Source of the DNA: Evernia prunastri
Lineage: Eukaryota > Ascomycota > Lecanoromycetes > Lecanorales > Parmeliaceae
DNA length: 64,000 nucleotides
Direction of reading: 5' to 3'
Assembly (NCBI GenBank): GCA_003184365.1
Contig: NKYR01000046.1
Span: 1-64,000, forward strand
Shown: positions 1 through 10,343 of the stretch, one piece after another
Layout of the letters: each line of letters opens with the position of its first letter
How positions within the stretch are numbered: the stretch's first letter is position 1
Notes under the pieces: generated by a model
Seen by the model: only the letters and a program-made list of their open reading frames with translations
What the model was told of the DNA's origin: nothing
Database searches by the model: none
Program-made: the position numbers and the translations under genes

Positions 1-1830
1 CGAGACTCTAGCTTTTTGCCAGCAGTCATGCAGGCAACGTCTGGACGCGGTGTCGACGTCGTATTGAATTTCCTTACTGGGGACCTCCTGCATGATAGCT
101 GGCGGTGCTGTGCGGAGTTTGGTCGCTTCGTGGAAATTGGGAAGAGAGACATCTTGGACGGCGGAAGACTGGACATGGAGATTTTCAATCTTGGAGTCAC
201 CTTCACGGCTTTTGACCTTTCCAGTCTTTATTACTCTACTAGCCCCAGATGTCGCGTCATTTGGCAAGAGTAAGTCTAGGCACCTCTCCTACGCATTCTC
301 GTGAAGCTAAGGCGTAGCATAGACTTCTGCACGAAAGTATACGACTCCACAGAGAAAACAAAGTTCAGATTGTTCCACCGCCAAAGGTCTATGATATCTC
401 CGAGGTCATTCCGGCTTTTAGAACTGTCTCTCTTAATTCAAGAATCGGCAAGATCGCAGTATCTTTGGAGAATTCTGATAGTTTAATCTCTGTAAGTCAT
501 TATGTACAAAATCATCAAAATTCGCCTCTCACATGCTTAGGTCATACGCTCCAGATACGAAGCGAGGCTTGATCCGATGCAAGAGCTACTTCCTCGTTGG
601 TTGCCTCGGCGGACTGGGCAGAAGTCTGTCCAAATGGATGTTTGGTCAAGGGGCGCGGAGATTTGTTTTTTTCGGACGTTTGGGTACCAAGAAACAGGAG
701 GCAAAGGACCTAGTCGAAGACCTTCGTAACGGTGGTGCAGATCTCTCTGTCATCTTCGGTGATGTGGCGAATTTTGCGGACGTTGAAAAAGCTATCGCGC
801 AAATACCTAGGCCTATTGGAGGAGTGATTCAGGCAGCAATGGGACTTAATGTAAGTTCTCCCCGCTTGGTGCGGACGCCGAGAGTTAACCAGAAAGTAGA
901 AGGCGTTGTTCACAGCAATGACGAGAGATCAACGACACAAAAGCATCGACCCGTAGATTAAGGGGTCGTGATATCCATAACGCACTCAAAGGGAAAGAGG
1001 ACAGCCTCGACTTTTTTCTACTGACGAGTTCAATCTCGGGAAGCGTTGGCACGGCTACCGAGAGTAACTATTGTTCCGCCAATGCATTCCTGGACGCTTT
1101 TGCCAGGCATCGCCGAAGCCTAGGCCTTCGCGCAGTATCGATTGGATTAGGTATGATCTCCGAGGTTGGATATCTGCACGAGCACCCCGAGATCGAAGCT
1201 CTTCTTTTGCGCAAAGGCCTCCACGCCATCACCGAGAGCAAATTGCTGCAAATGGTAGACATTGCCCTCACAGAAGATTCTCTCGGCGATGAGCCATACG
1301 GCAGCTCGCACTTCATGGAAGGTCACATCCTCACCGGCCTTGAGGCGCAAAGCCTGCAAAACATTCGGAACAAGGGCTTCGAAGGCGGAAGCCACGTCCT
1401 AGACGATCCGCGCACGTTGATCATGGCGCGATTCCTTTCACAAGATGACAAGGGAGATACAAGCGATGCGGTGGGACCTGACCATGGCACCAATAACCTG
1501 CCAAAGCCCGTTGCTGATGCTCTCGCCGCCGAGGACAACAACATCGACACCCTCACGGGAGCTCTAGAGTCGTTTCTGGCCGAGAAAATCAGAAATCTAC
1601 TCCTGCTGCCAGAAGACCAGCGAAGCGCCATAATGCATCTCTCTAGGTTCGGGCTGGATTCCATGCTGGCGGCCAAATTCAGGCAGTTCATCTACCGCGT
1701 CTTCGAAGTGGACGTTTCTTTCATGGTGCTGCTGGCTAAAACCACGAGTGTGGCGAGTTTGACAAAGATCATCGCGAAGGAATTACTGGACGTGAAGACT
1801 GCTAAGAAACAGAGCTCTGAAGATAGATGA
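1..1830 (+). pseudogene. 3' part of a highly reducing type I polyketide synthase (ER end, KR, ACP), apparently broken
   Basis: The window opens inside an iterative fungal HR-PKS. The end of the enoylreductase domain is readable (GRGVDVVLNFLTGDLL, then GKIAVSLENSDS), followed by a ketoreductase with an NADPH-binding LVGCLGGLGRSL loop and the active-site Tyr in NYCSANAFLDAF. The C-terminal acyl carrier protein has the phosphopantetheine Ser in FGLDSML near 1660. Likely introns are 270-322, 492-540 and 851-899. The KR region does not read through. The exon from 541 is in a different frame from the GCLGGLG loop (apparent one-base gain near 580, unless an acceptor at 562 is used). After 900 the conserved frame meets TAG at 954-956 and TGA at 969-971, and then resumes in another frame at 976 (about two bases missing). 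Downstream the ORF is clean to the stop at 1828-1830. The family makes reduced polyketides in the cytosol; this copy is probably inactive. Upstream domains lie outside the window. Confidence 0.8.
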
Positions 1831-2518
1831 GAAAAGTATACATGGAAACAACAGATCCTCAACTTAGAACATGGTTGAACCTTGTCCGATATGGCCACAC
1901 ATGTCTCTGCGCAGTATTCTGAGAGAAAGAGAATATAGATCGAAGATATTTACCCTTCATAAGCATCACAGGCGGAATATGTAATCCTCGATTAACTGTA
2001 TTACGGTAGTGCTGTAGTATAACAACGGGTCTGGCCTAAGGCATTGGTAGATCAATGTTTTAAGTATCCTGTCAGAGATAGAGGCGGAATTTTGAAGTGG
2101 GTTTTTGAATAGAGGTCAATACTCTTCGAGGCGACTCTTAGAGCGGCGTTTGGGGCGGCTCAATGATTTCGTACGCAATGTTGAGAAATTCCCTGATATT
2201 ACTATGGCCAGCTAGATTCAAAGTGAGTCAAGAAGGACCAAATGATGTAGGATCGTTGGAAATGATGCAGTACTCCTGTGTTATAACCCCTCCTGTGGCA
2301 AATTAGCGTGCTTCTCAGGCATAAAAGTTGCCTTCAGCCCTTCACACCACTCCATAGAAAGACAATCAATCCCACACAGCCAAATCTCAACAAGAAATAC
2401 TGAAATTAAGTTTAGTCCGGCTCGAAGAATCTGCATTTATACCTTTCAAGATAATACGATTCGAGAAAAGACTTATAAGGGTCTCAGATTTTGAAAGCGG
2501 AAACAGCAGCAAAGGACA
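1831..2518. other. Intergenic, PKS to P450
   Basis: No coding region is supported here. An ATAAAAG box at about 2321-2327 lies roughly 200 bp before the P450 start and could be a TATA-like element, but this is weak. Confidence 0.5.
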
Positions 2519-4190
2519 ATGATCTCCACCGTTCTCAAAGTCAGCATATGCGTCTTCTCTCTCTGGCTTGTCAAGAAGATCCAGATATCGTACTTTTCGC
2601 CCCTATCATCGGTGCCAAATGCACATGCCACTGCGCCGTTCTCGCACCTTTGGCTGCTAGCGATGAAGTATCGAGGCCGCGAGAACCGTGCGCGGCTTGA
2701 TGCCCACAAAAGGCTTGGGAGAGTTGTTCGGATCGGGCCAAGGGAGTTGAGTGTGGATTGCATAGAGAACGGCGTGAAGACAGTGTACGGGGGGGGGTTT
2801 GAAAAGGATGAGTGGTATTCTAGAGCTTTTCGTGGGGAAGGGTAAGCCGTTCTGTACTTTGTCAGCCTTGCAAATGGATCGTCTGACCGTCGATGTAGAA
2901 AGCCATATATGTTTACTACTCTTTCAAAGAGAAGCCACGCAGAGCGCAAGCGAATGCTCGCCAGCTTGTATTCACAGTCTTACATCCAAAGTTCGCCGGA
3001 ATTGGAGGAAATCTCCAAAGCGATCGTGTCAGGCTGCCTGCGAACTCAAGTAGATGCTTGGGCTCGGGAGCATGCTACTGTGAATGTACTGGAAAAGAAC
3101 AAGGCTTGCCTCATGGACTTGACGACCGCGTGGCTGTATGGGCTCGGAAATGGCACCAATCTCATGACCGATGGCACAGCTGCGGACCAAGTCCTGGGCG
3201 CTTTCAAACTAGGATCTGCAGGGTTCTTCTGGCGTAGCGAATTCCCTGGGATGGTAAAATTGATAGAGTGGTTTGGCCTCCATCTTGTTCCTCAAGCCGC
3301 TTACCACTCGCGGCAACTCATTTGGCGAGTGGAACTCGGCAATGTGCGAGATGGCCCTTAAGCGCTTGTTAGATCGACCATCTACTAGTGACGAGGTAAA
3401 ATCGGTGACCTCCTACCCTCTCGTTTACGCCCAGCTCCGCCGCCGTCTCGAGGAGTCAGACTTGCCCTCGGGGGAATTGGAAGCCACGCTCTCCAGAGAG
3501 CTGCTCGACCATCTCGTAGCCAGCCATGATGCATCAGGCATTACTCTGATATATCTGATGCACAAGCTCTCGCAGCGCAAACCTCTGCAGCGCGCTCTAA
3601 GAGAAGAACTTTGCCGTTTGACAGCATCCAATCCAGCGGGTTTCACTCAGCGCGAGCTTCACAACCTACCTCTCCTCGACGCCGTTCTGATGGAGACGCT
3701 GCGCCTGCACTCTGCTAACCCAGGGCCGTGGCCACGCCGTGTGCCCGTCACGGGCTGTCGCCTTGGGCCTTTCCACAACATTCCAGCAGGGACGGTAGTC
3801 AGCACATCCAGCTACAGTCTGCATCGGAACGGGGAGGTTTTCCCGCAGCCTGAGGAGTGGCGGCCTGAACGATGGCTGGACGCTAGCGTCGAGAAGCACA
3901 GCGAGATGATGCGTTGGTTCTGGGCTTTTGGGAGTGGGGCCCGCATGTGCATTGGGAGACACTTTGCTGTTCAGAGTGTGTTCATTCACGCGTCGACATG
4001 GTTTTTAAATCCTAGGGGATGCTAACAGATGCTAGGTATGAAAAGTATAGTCGCCACCATTTACGCAGATTTCGAGATGAGCCTTGTGGATGATGGCGAG
4101 ATGGAACAAGTCGATGGTGTATTGGCTCCGCCAGTGGCAGATAGGCTTATGCTTAAGTTTCGCTACGTGGGCACCAACCCTGTGAGGTGA
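2519..4190 (+). pseudogene. Cytochrome P450 monooxygenase with a one-base frameshift
   Basis: A fungal class II-type P450 of about 517 residues can be followed across three frames. An N-terminal membrane-anchor-like segment is followed by the PLSSVPNAH proline/hinge region, RRLEESDLPSG, an I-helix equivalent (ASHDASGITL), the K-helix ETLR, the WRPERWLD PERF region, and the heme-binding FGSGARMCIG with its Cys ligand. Likely introns are 2842-2898 and 3976-4035; the last exon ends at the TGA 4188-4190. Between them the frame changes at about 3320-3323, inside CATTTGG, after HLVPQAAYHSRQ and before EWNSAMCEMA. No GT..AG pair fits there, and the summed exon length (1555 nt) is one base over a multiple of three. 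I infer a one-base insertion, or a sequencing error in a T run. It sits 0.7 kb after the PKS on the same strand, as expected for a tailoring oxygenase. The substrate cannot be told. Confidence 0.82.
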
Positions 4191-5057
4191 ATAGTGGGCT
4201 ATCGCTTCATGGCCTGATCTGAAGACTGATCGTTGGCGCTGTAAGTAAGGCCTAGAGGCAAAGTTCAAAGCAACATTTCATCTTACACAAAGCAAACTTG
4301 CATTTTTTCGTATCGAAATGATCTGTACATACTTCCCAGCTGTCCAGTTGTGTTGCTTGCTGTGAGAGTTCTCCTATTTTCCGCTTATCATCCTTTGCAA
4401 GGTAGGTAAGAGCATGGAGCAACAATGATGCATAGTGGGAATTTTTTCCAATCTGCTCTGTATATTGCTCAATCGCTTATGTCTGTCATTACATGCTAAG
4501 TCTACCCACTCATTACTTCATTTCCCAAAACCTTCTCGTAGCCGGTCAACGTAAAGTGATATCGGCCCTCGTCAACCATGACCCTCTTCACTGCCTCTTC
4601 ATCAACATCGCCAAAATTTTCGCTCGATTACCCATATGGCTTCCTCTCATCTTAGCACCATTTGACGCAAAGTCTTGCACCATCATTTGTGGTGAGAAGA
4701 CTGCTCAGCCTTGAAGAAGCCAGTTTTGCATTGACTCTAGCGACTCATGAATGAAGCTGCACATCGTTTTAAGAGAGCTTGATTTATGGCTTCTGCAAAA
4801 GCTTCAAAGCTACCATCCAGAATATGTGCGCTCTCTTCTTAGCGTTTACGGGGTAAGTACCACAAAGTGGCAAAATAAACCGCGAGCGACGTCGGCAAAG
4901 ATTCGCACGAAGTCCGCTTTTTAAGTCCGCTTGTAAATCCCGCTATGTCCGACTAGTGCTGTTAAAAAGAGCTCAGAGGGAGGAAAAGACTTAACGAATT
5001 TCCTTGAACTCATACCCGCTGATTGACCCAATTTACGCTCTAATATTTTCAACCACA
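4191..5057. other. Intergenic, P450 to SDR
   Basis: No gene is seen. Short ORFs here lack recognisable motifs or plausible splice partners. The final 200 bp presumably hold the SDR promoter. Confidence 0.5.
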
Positions 5058-5875
5058 ATGTCCTCTGCAACAGTAGTTGTGCTGGTTACCGGTACCCACC
5101 CATTCTTCCCCTCACGACCCCTTTCCCCCCTCCCCTATCACTGACATGCTTCTCTCCAGGTGCCAACTCCGGCATCGGCTATGCCGCATCCAAAGTCATT
5201 GCCTCTGCCTCCGCACAATACCACGTCATAATGGCCAGCCGCTCCTTGGAAAAAGGCAACGCGGCCGTCTCGGCCGTCTCGGCTGCCGGCATCAAAGGCA
5301 CAGTATCGGGCATACAACTAGACGTGACCGACCAGTCGTCAATAGCCGCCGCAGCCAAGCGTGTCGAAAAAGACCACGGTCGTCTGGATGTCCTGGTGAA
5401 CAACGCCGGCATAGCTTCGCACGCCGCGAGTCTGAAGGATCAGCTCGAGAGTACCTTGCAAACCAACGTCATTGGCGCAGCCCTCGTAGTAGAGGCGTTT
5501 ACACCGCTACTGTTGAAATCAGCGAATGCGTATCTACTTCACATCAGCAGCACGCTCGGCTCCTTAGCCATCTCCTCAGACCCTCAAGGTCACGATGGCG
5601 GGATGTGGGTAGTATACAGGATGAGTAAGACGGCGCTGAACATGCTCATGGTGCAGGATGCCAAGGTGCTGGGGAAGCAGGGCGTGAAGGTTTTCGCTGT
5701 CTGTCCAGGGTTGGTGGAATCGAATTTGAGGGGTGAGGGCGAACAACAGAGAACTGCGGGCGGGAGGGCAGGGGATCCGGACGTATCCGGACAGACGATT
5801 TTGCGGATCATGGAAGGGGAGAGAGATGCTGATGTGGGGAAATTTGTACACAAGGATGGGATTCGTCCTTGGTAA
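5058..5875 (+). CDS. Short-chain dehydrogenase/reductase (classical SDR)
   Basis: Two exons (5058-5091 and 5160-5875) with a GTACCC..CCAG intron give a 249-residue Rossmann-fold oxidoreductase. The intron lies inside the cofactor motif, which reads TGANSGIG once spliced. NNAG follows at about residue 90, then the catalytic Ser in HISSTLGS and the Tyr/Lys pair in YRMSK. The length is normal for the family. The ATG at 5058 is chosen because only it supplies the first half of the glycine motif. SDRs act on hydroxyl or keto groups with NAD(P)H. Its position next to the PKS and P450 suggests a tailoring role, but stand-alone SDRs of this kind are also common and the substrate is unknown. The reading frame is intact, unlike the two genes before it. 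Confidence 0.9.
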
Positions 5876-6122
5876 GAGGCTTTTTTGAGAGCCTGTACCG
5901 ATTGCTCAATGGGCTGCGGCGCTATCTAGTAACATGGTCAAATTTAATTCTGTTTATGAGTCCGTCGGCTATGCGTTGATACGTTGGAAAGTGACCTCCG
6001 ATTACGCCCGCCTTTGGAATTTCTGTTGGGAATTCTGTGAGTGGAAAAATGAAGAGAGAAAATTCGCTTCGAAGTAACCGATTGGGTCATTAGGTTCTCA
6101 AAGAATGTCTGCACTTATCAAT

Positions 6123-6914
6123 TCATTTTTGACCTGTCGCAACGTGGGTGATGACATCCACCACCTCCTGCATCATGGTAAGATTCGGAGTGTGGCCGGT
6201 GGCTAGCTCAACCGTATGCACGGCCTGTCCCTCTGCCTGCATGCGTTCTACCATGGACTTCTGGTAGTCCCACGGTACCGTCATATCTTGGCTCGTATAA
6301 ACGTACGTTACCGGAATCTCCCTCCACGCACAGTGCTCCACGGCCTGGTACATTGACTTGCCATTCCAGCGCACTAACGACGACACGTACGCCTCCGCCT
6401 CGGCGTCATCAACGCCGGGGCCGATGAGCAATAATTTCGGGTCGCGGTTCACGCAGCTCTCGTCATCGGCGAAATCGAAGGCCAGCGGCAGGAGGTGTTC
6501 GTGGCCGAATTCCTTAACTTTGCCGACCATGGAGCCACCCTCGGGCAGAGCAAATGCGCACAGATAGATGAGGTGGGCCACACCACCCGATAGGCCCTCC
6601 GCTTGCTGGGTGCGGGTTTTCAGACCCAGACCATGGAGAGCGTTGGTGCCGACTTGGCCGCCGTACGAGTGCATAATGGCGACCACGGTACGGCCGGCAT
6701 CGACGAGGCTCTCCACGTAACCGCGGATCAGTGCCGTATCGTCAGCCAGGTCTGCGTTAGGAGGCCGTGTTTCGTTCATAGATGGAAGGCGAGGAACGTG
6801 GACTTCGTAGCCGGCAGACCGGAGGGAGCTCGTAAATTTGGAGTAGGTGCTCGGTATATGCCAGCCGCCGTGGATCAGGACAAGGGTGGGCTTGGTAGCG
6901 GCCATGATTGTCAT
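6123..6914 (-). CDS. Alpha/beta hydrolase (esterase-like)
   Basis: A single-exon gene of 263 residues. It has the early beta strand and oxyanion HGGW motif (LVLIHGGWH), the nucleophile elbow in HSYGG near residue 80, and the catalytic His in ATGHTPNL near the C terminus; the acid is likely the Asp in TSQDMTVPW. The ATG at 6914 is chosen because upstream in-frame codons offer only a non-ATG start, and the conserved fold begins just after MTIMAATKP; MAATKP (6905) is an alternative. It resembles small fungal hydrolases of the AB_hydrolase_6 type, often grouped with salicylate or hydroxynitrile esterase-like proteins. It is convergent with the SDR, 247 bp apart. It could belong to the PKS locus or simply neighbour it. 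Confidence 0.88.
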   Translation of the reverse strand: MTIMAATKPTLVLIHGGWHIPSTYSKFTSSLRSAGYEVHVPRLPSMNETRPPNADLADDTALIRGYVESLVDAGRTVVAIMHSYGGQVGTNALHGLGLKTRTQQAEGLSGGVAHLIYLCAFALPEGGSMVGKVKEFGHEHLLPLAFDFADDESCVNRDPKLLLIGPGVDDAEAEAYVSSLVRWNGKSMYQAVEHCAWREIPVTYVYTSQDMTVPWDYQKSMVERMQAEGQAVHTVELATGHTPNLTMMQEVVDVITHVATGQK

Positions 6915-9033
6915 GCTGGACGTGGAGGCGGATAATAATAAAATGTACGGTTGAGCGTGCGTGGATGCGATTTCAGAGGACACGCCAGAATTAAGAGGAG
7001 TCACGGAGTTATCATTTATATCCGACTCAGTTTCAGCGTGGCGACTGTCCCGCCGTAATTAATCAAAAGCGTGTTGGAGGCCAGAGAGTTCTGAAGGTGA
7101 ACAAGGCCTCATGTATCTACGAACAATCGATCTGCTACTTCCCCTCTGTTGCTGACACTCTGCCTGCTACCCTGCCCATTCTCTGAGCGAAGGAAAGGGC
7201 CATTAATAGGAGAACTCTGTGCGACTCCAGTAGCTCACTCTTATAGAAGGTCCCAAGACAAGTTTCGCCAAGCGATAAGCGAGTCCAACTCCAGCGACGG
7301 CAGTCTGTGCACGCGATAGCCTCGCAGCTCCATATCGATATGATTCTCAGGTGCAGCCGTGATAAGCCAAAGGGGCCAACTGGCGCGTTGCAAAGACTGA
7401 AGTCACTGACGCTGGTCATCAATCATATCGTGTGCTTTGTAAATCAGATTTTTGAGCAGCATTCATCTCTGTCGCTTGAGACGTACCTGTAAGCCTCTTA
7501 CCAGCCCAAAACATGTCTTCGACGAGTTGGAAAAATGCATAGCACCAACAAGAGGCTGCATCTGTGCGATGATACCAGGAATTTGTCTTCCTCTTTCAAA
7601 AGTTTCGCAATCAAGTCGACATCTATGGTGCGGACTACTCGCTGGTCCCACGAGGAAATTTCCAGACACCTCAAATATAGTCCCTTTGTGCACAAAGCAA
7701 TTTCTCAACATCAATTCAATTTGCGATGGATACCTTGGTGGAAAGTCGACAGTGACCCATCCAGACGATGATAAGTGTACCAGAGGTTTTCCTCAAAATT
7801 CGACCGTTGTTGCGATGTGGGGGGGATTTTTTAAGGTGTCTGAAGGAGTCGAGGCTCTTGCGCCAAAACTTCGGACAATGCACCGCCGGGAGATTACCAC
7901 TTTGGAATCACACCTAGTCGAGCTTACTCTCGGTACCTCGGGGTTCGAAGCTTCCATCAGTCATGGTCTCTAAAACCACTCCTAGGGAATAGTTCAGGTG
8001 ACCCATGTTACATGCCTGATCCTGGAGCAAGGCTAGAGCTGGTTCTAGCACTATTCAGGACGTTGCGCCTGGATCAGTGGCACTTCGTACATTATACAGC
8101 TGAAGTAGCTCGTGGTGACCGAAATAAACTGTATGGTGGCGGAGGCTTTGAGTTGGGCTATTCTCCAAGAGTCTATCGTACGCTCATCCTTTGATTGAAG
8201 GTGTCAAATCTAGTCGACCAGAGTATTTGTTGAGCTGAGAAGCTTGTAGTTCAGGCTTTCGCTGTCCAATTAACAAGGTGGCAAGGATCCTACAATTTTT
8301 GAATTTCGAGGGGTAGTGATTAGGAAGAAAAGCCCACCTGGGCTGATTAGTACACCAATCAAATGTGTTGTGAGATACGACACCCATCTACTTGTAATTC
8401 TTCTCGGAAGATTTGCCGTGGCAGACAACAGCATCGAAAACGCCGTGATAACCGGCGCAAAGTCTTCTGGGTGTGCCTATAGGTTGCTGAGTTCTACGAG
8501 TAAATCAAATGGCAAAGTAAAGTACATGAGGCCGACTGATGACATCTTGCAACCTTCCCGTAACAGCTTGTTGCATGAAGGATCAGACAATGCGATCAAG
8601 AGTATCAGAGTCAACCAGGTTACTTGTATAACTAGATCTGAGATTTGTGGTTTGTCGAAGGGAGTTTTGACCCTATTCTGTTATTAAAATCCATCTTCGA
8701 GAGATTGCTGAATGCAGTTGGAATTGCAACCCAAACGGGCCTGCGACAGGACCCTACAGGACACCTAACCCAATTGGTATCAAGGTGACGTCGTAGAAAA
8801 GGTGGCTGAGCCAAGCATCGGTCTCACCGTCGTTCGATGCTTGTCTCAGCAGAGACATGAATGCAAGACGTCCACCTGCGCTTTGAGCCGTCCACATTTC
8901 TGCGCTGAAATGATATGCCAGACAAAATGGCTGAACCACGGCATGGATCTCCCCTGTTTGCCCCCAGTGTCCCTCCATTTTCTTCACGGAAAGAAGTAGA
9001 GCACTTCAGCAGGTCCAGCAAAGTCCCAGAAGG

Positions 9034-9159
9034 TTCGAGATTGAGGCGACCTCTATGGGGCGATTCACATGCCCCATATCAACAATGACGAGACTGTTGT
9101 GCTTCGGCAGAGTCAGCCTATCCCAAGGGGCTCGAGAGCGAGGCGACCACTATTGCGCC
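9034..9159 (+). repeat. Imperfect direct repeat, about 25-29 bp
   Basis: Two copies, at 9034-9062 and 9131-9159, share a TCGAGA..GAGGCGACC..CTAT core, with several mismatches. The origin is unknown. Confidence 0.5.
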
Positions 9160-9175
9160 AAAATGCGTACTCGCC

Positions 9176-9238
9176 TTCACCTATGCAGAGACCATTGACG
9201 CGATGCGCTCACCTATATGAAGACCGTTGCGTCGCTCG
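9176..9238 (+). repeat. Diverged tandem duplication of about 32 bp
   Basis: Two adjacent copies (9176-9207 and 9208-9238) share TCACCTAT and AGACC blocks. About half of the differences are transitions, so repeat-induced point mutation is possible, but the sample is far too small to test. Confidence 0.45.
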
Positions 9239-9484
9239 ACTTTTGAACCTTTCTCTTCAGGCTACATAGCATATCCATAGCCCACTCAACAAGCGTTCAA
9301 CCTTCAGGCTCTTCGAGCTCATAATCTATTCAGCAGACCCAGCAGCAGCAAAACCTCACTCAGCGCAAGTTGTGAGTAATCAGAGTTCTCCTAAGAGAGG
9401 GAGACTGTAATTCAATTCGCTGACATCTCATTGTGAGGTTCAGATCTCATCTCGCTCCAACCATCCTAACTCTCATCGCAAACC

Positions 9485-9929
9485 ATGGATAATTACAAAA
9501 CGACAGGAGAGAAGATACCCTTGAGCCGTTCGGAGCTGCAAGCAATCTACACTCTTGTTCAGCGAGGAGATGTATTTCCAATGCGCGCTGAGTCGATACA
9601 GAGACCGATCGCCGAGTGGCTGGGCAAGCCAAATTTGGACGTCATAGAGCTAGTGGAGAAGTTCAAACGACCCAATGACAATCTGACAACGGAGGTTCGT
9701 AACAGCCTGGATAACGATGCGGTAGCCAAAACTCAAGCAACAACCGCAATGCAACATTTATGGACCACTGCCACGCCTTCTGCGTAAGTCGTTCGGCTCT
9801 CTTCAAAGCAGAGAGACTTCTGATCACCGGCGATACAGACCAGGGTCATACACTGCTGCGCCATTGGCAGGCCCTGAGTTCAGAAGCCAAGCCCCCCAGG
9901 CGCCCGCGAGCCCACCGTCTACGCCTTGA
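9485..9929 (+). CDS. Small hypothetical protein with a proline-rich tail
   Basis: The ATG at 9485 opens a 100-codon frame with charged, helix-like composition (MDNYKTTGEKIPLSRSELQ, DVIELVEKFKRPNDN). A GTAAGT donor at 9784 and a TACAG acceptor ending at 9838 give an in-frame second exon. That exon encodes a Pro/Ala/Ser-rich tail (APQAPASPPSTP) and stops at 9927-9929, giving 129 residues. No signal peptide or membrane segment is present. I do not recognise the family. The canonical 55-bp intron joining two compositionally sensible exons is the main support. Without splicing the protein ends at 9787. Confidence 0.55.
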
Positions 9930-10343
9930 TGTCGCGGAGGACTGATAGGGCAATGTCTTCGGGTCTCAGGCACGGGGGAAAGGAAGGAGTTTTCTCATAT
10001 GCTGTGGCGCCACTTACTCACTTTCTGCTCACTTTCAATTGAGACTAATTTGCATGGAATCGGTGATTTACCTGGAGGCTAGGAGATGCATTATACGTAC
10101 TTATGGAGTCAGGATTGATTACGAGTAGTCATAGCGCGGCTCTCAGGGGTAAATGCCACTAGGATCTCGCGTATCTTTCAAGATCGGCGCTAGCAGATGT
10201 CAATACGTCATAACAGCCTCGATGCTTGCCTTTGATGCTCGCATTGTTGTTGATTTGCCCGTCAGCAACGAGAAGCTGTTTTCGTTCAAATTCCTGAGCG
10301 CTCTTTCCGTTCCGTTGTGCTCTTGAGAACTCCTCGCATCTTG
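9930..10343. other. Intergenic, upstream of photolyase
   Basis: Nothing coding is seen. This presumably contains the photolyase promoter and 5' leader; no light-response element is claimed. Confidence 0.5.

Larger units (their letters stand above)
6915..9484. other. 2.6 kb gene-poor stretch with diverged short repeats
   Basis: No reading frame here has recognisable domains, sensible codon use or supported splicing. Small imperfect repeats lie near 9034-9238. The stretch may be degraded mobile or intergenic DNA between the metabolic locus and the core genes, but no terminal repeats or transposase remnants were found. Confidence 0.5.

Noticed and set aside
6915..9484. Possible transposon remnant
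   Set aside because: The repeats are short and imperfect, and no terminal inverted repeats, target duplications or transposase-like residues were found.
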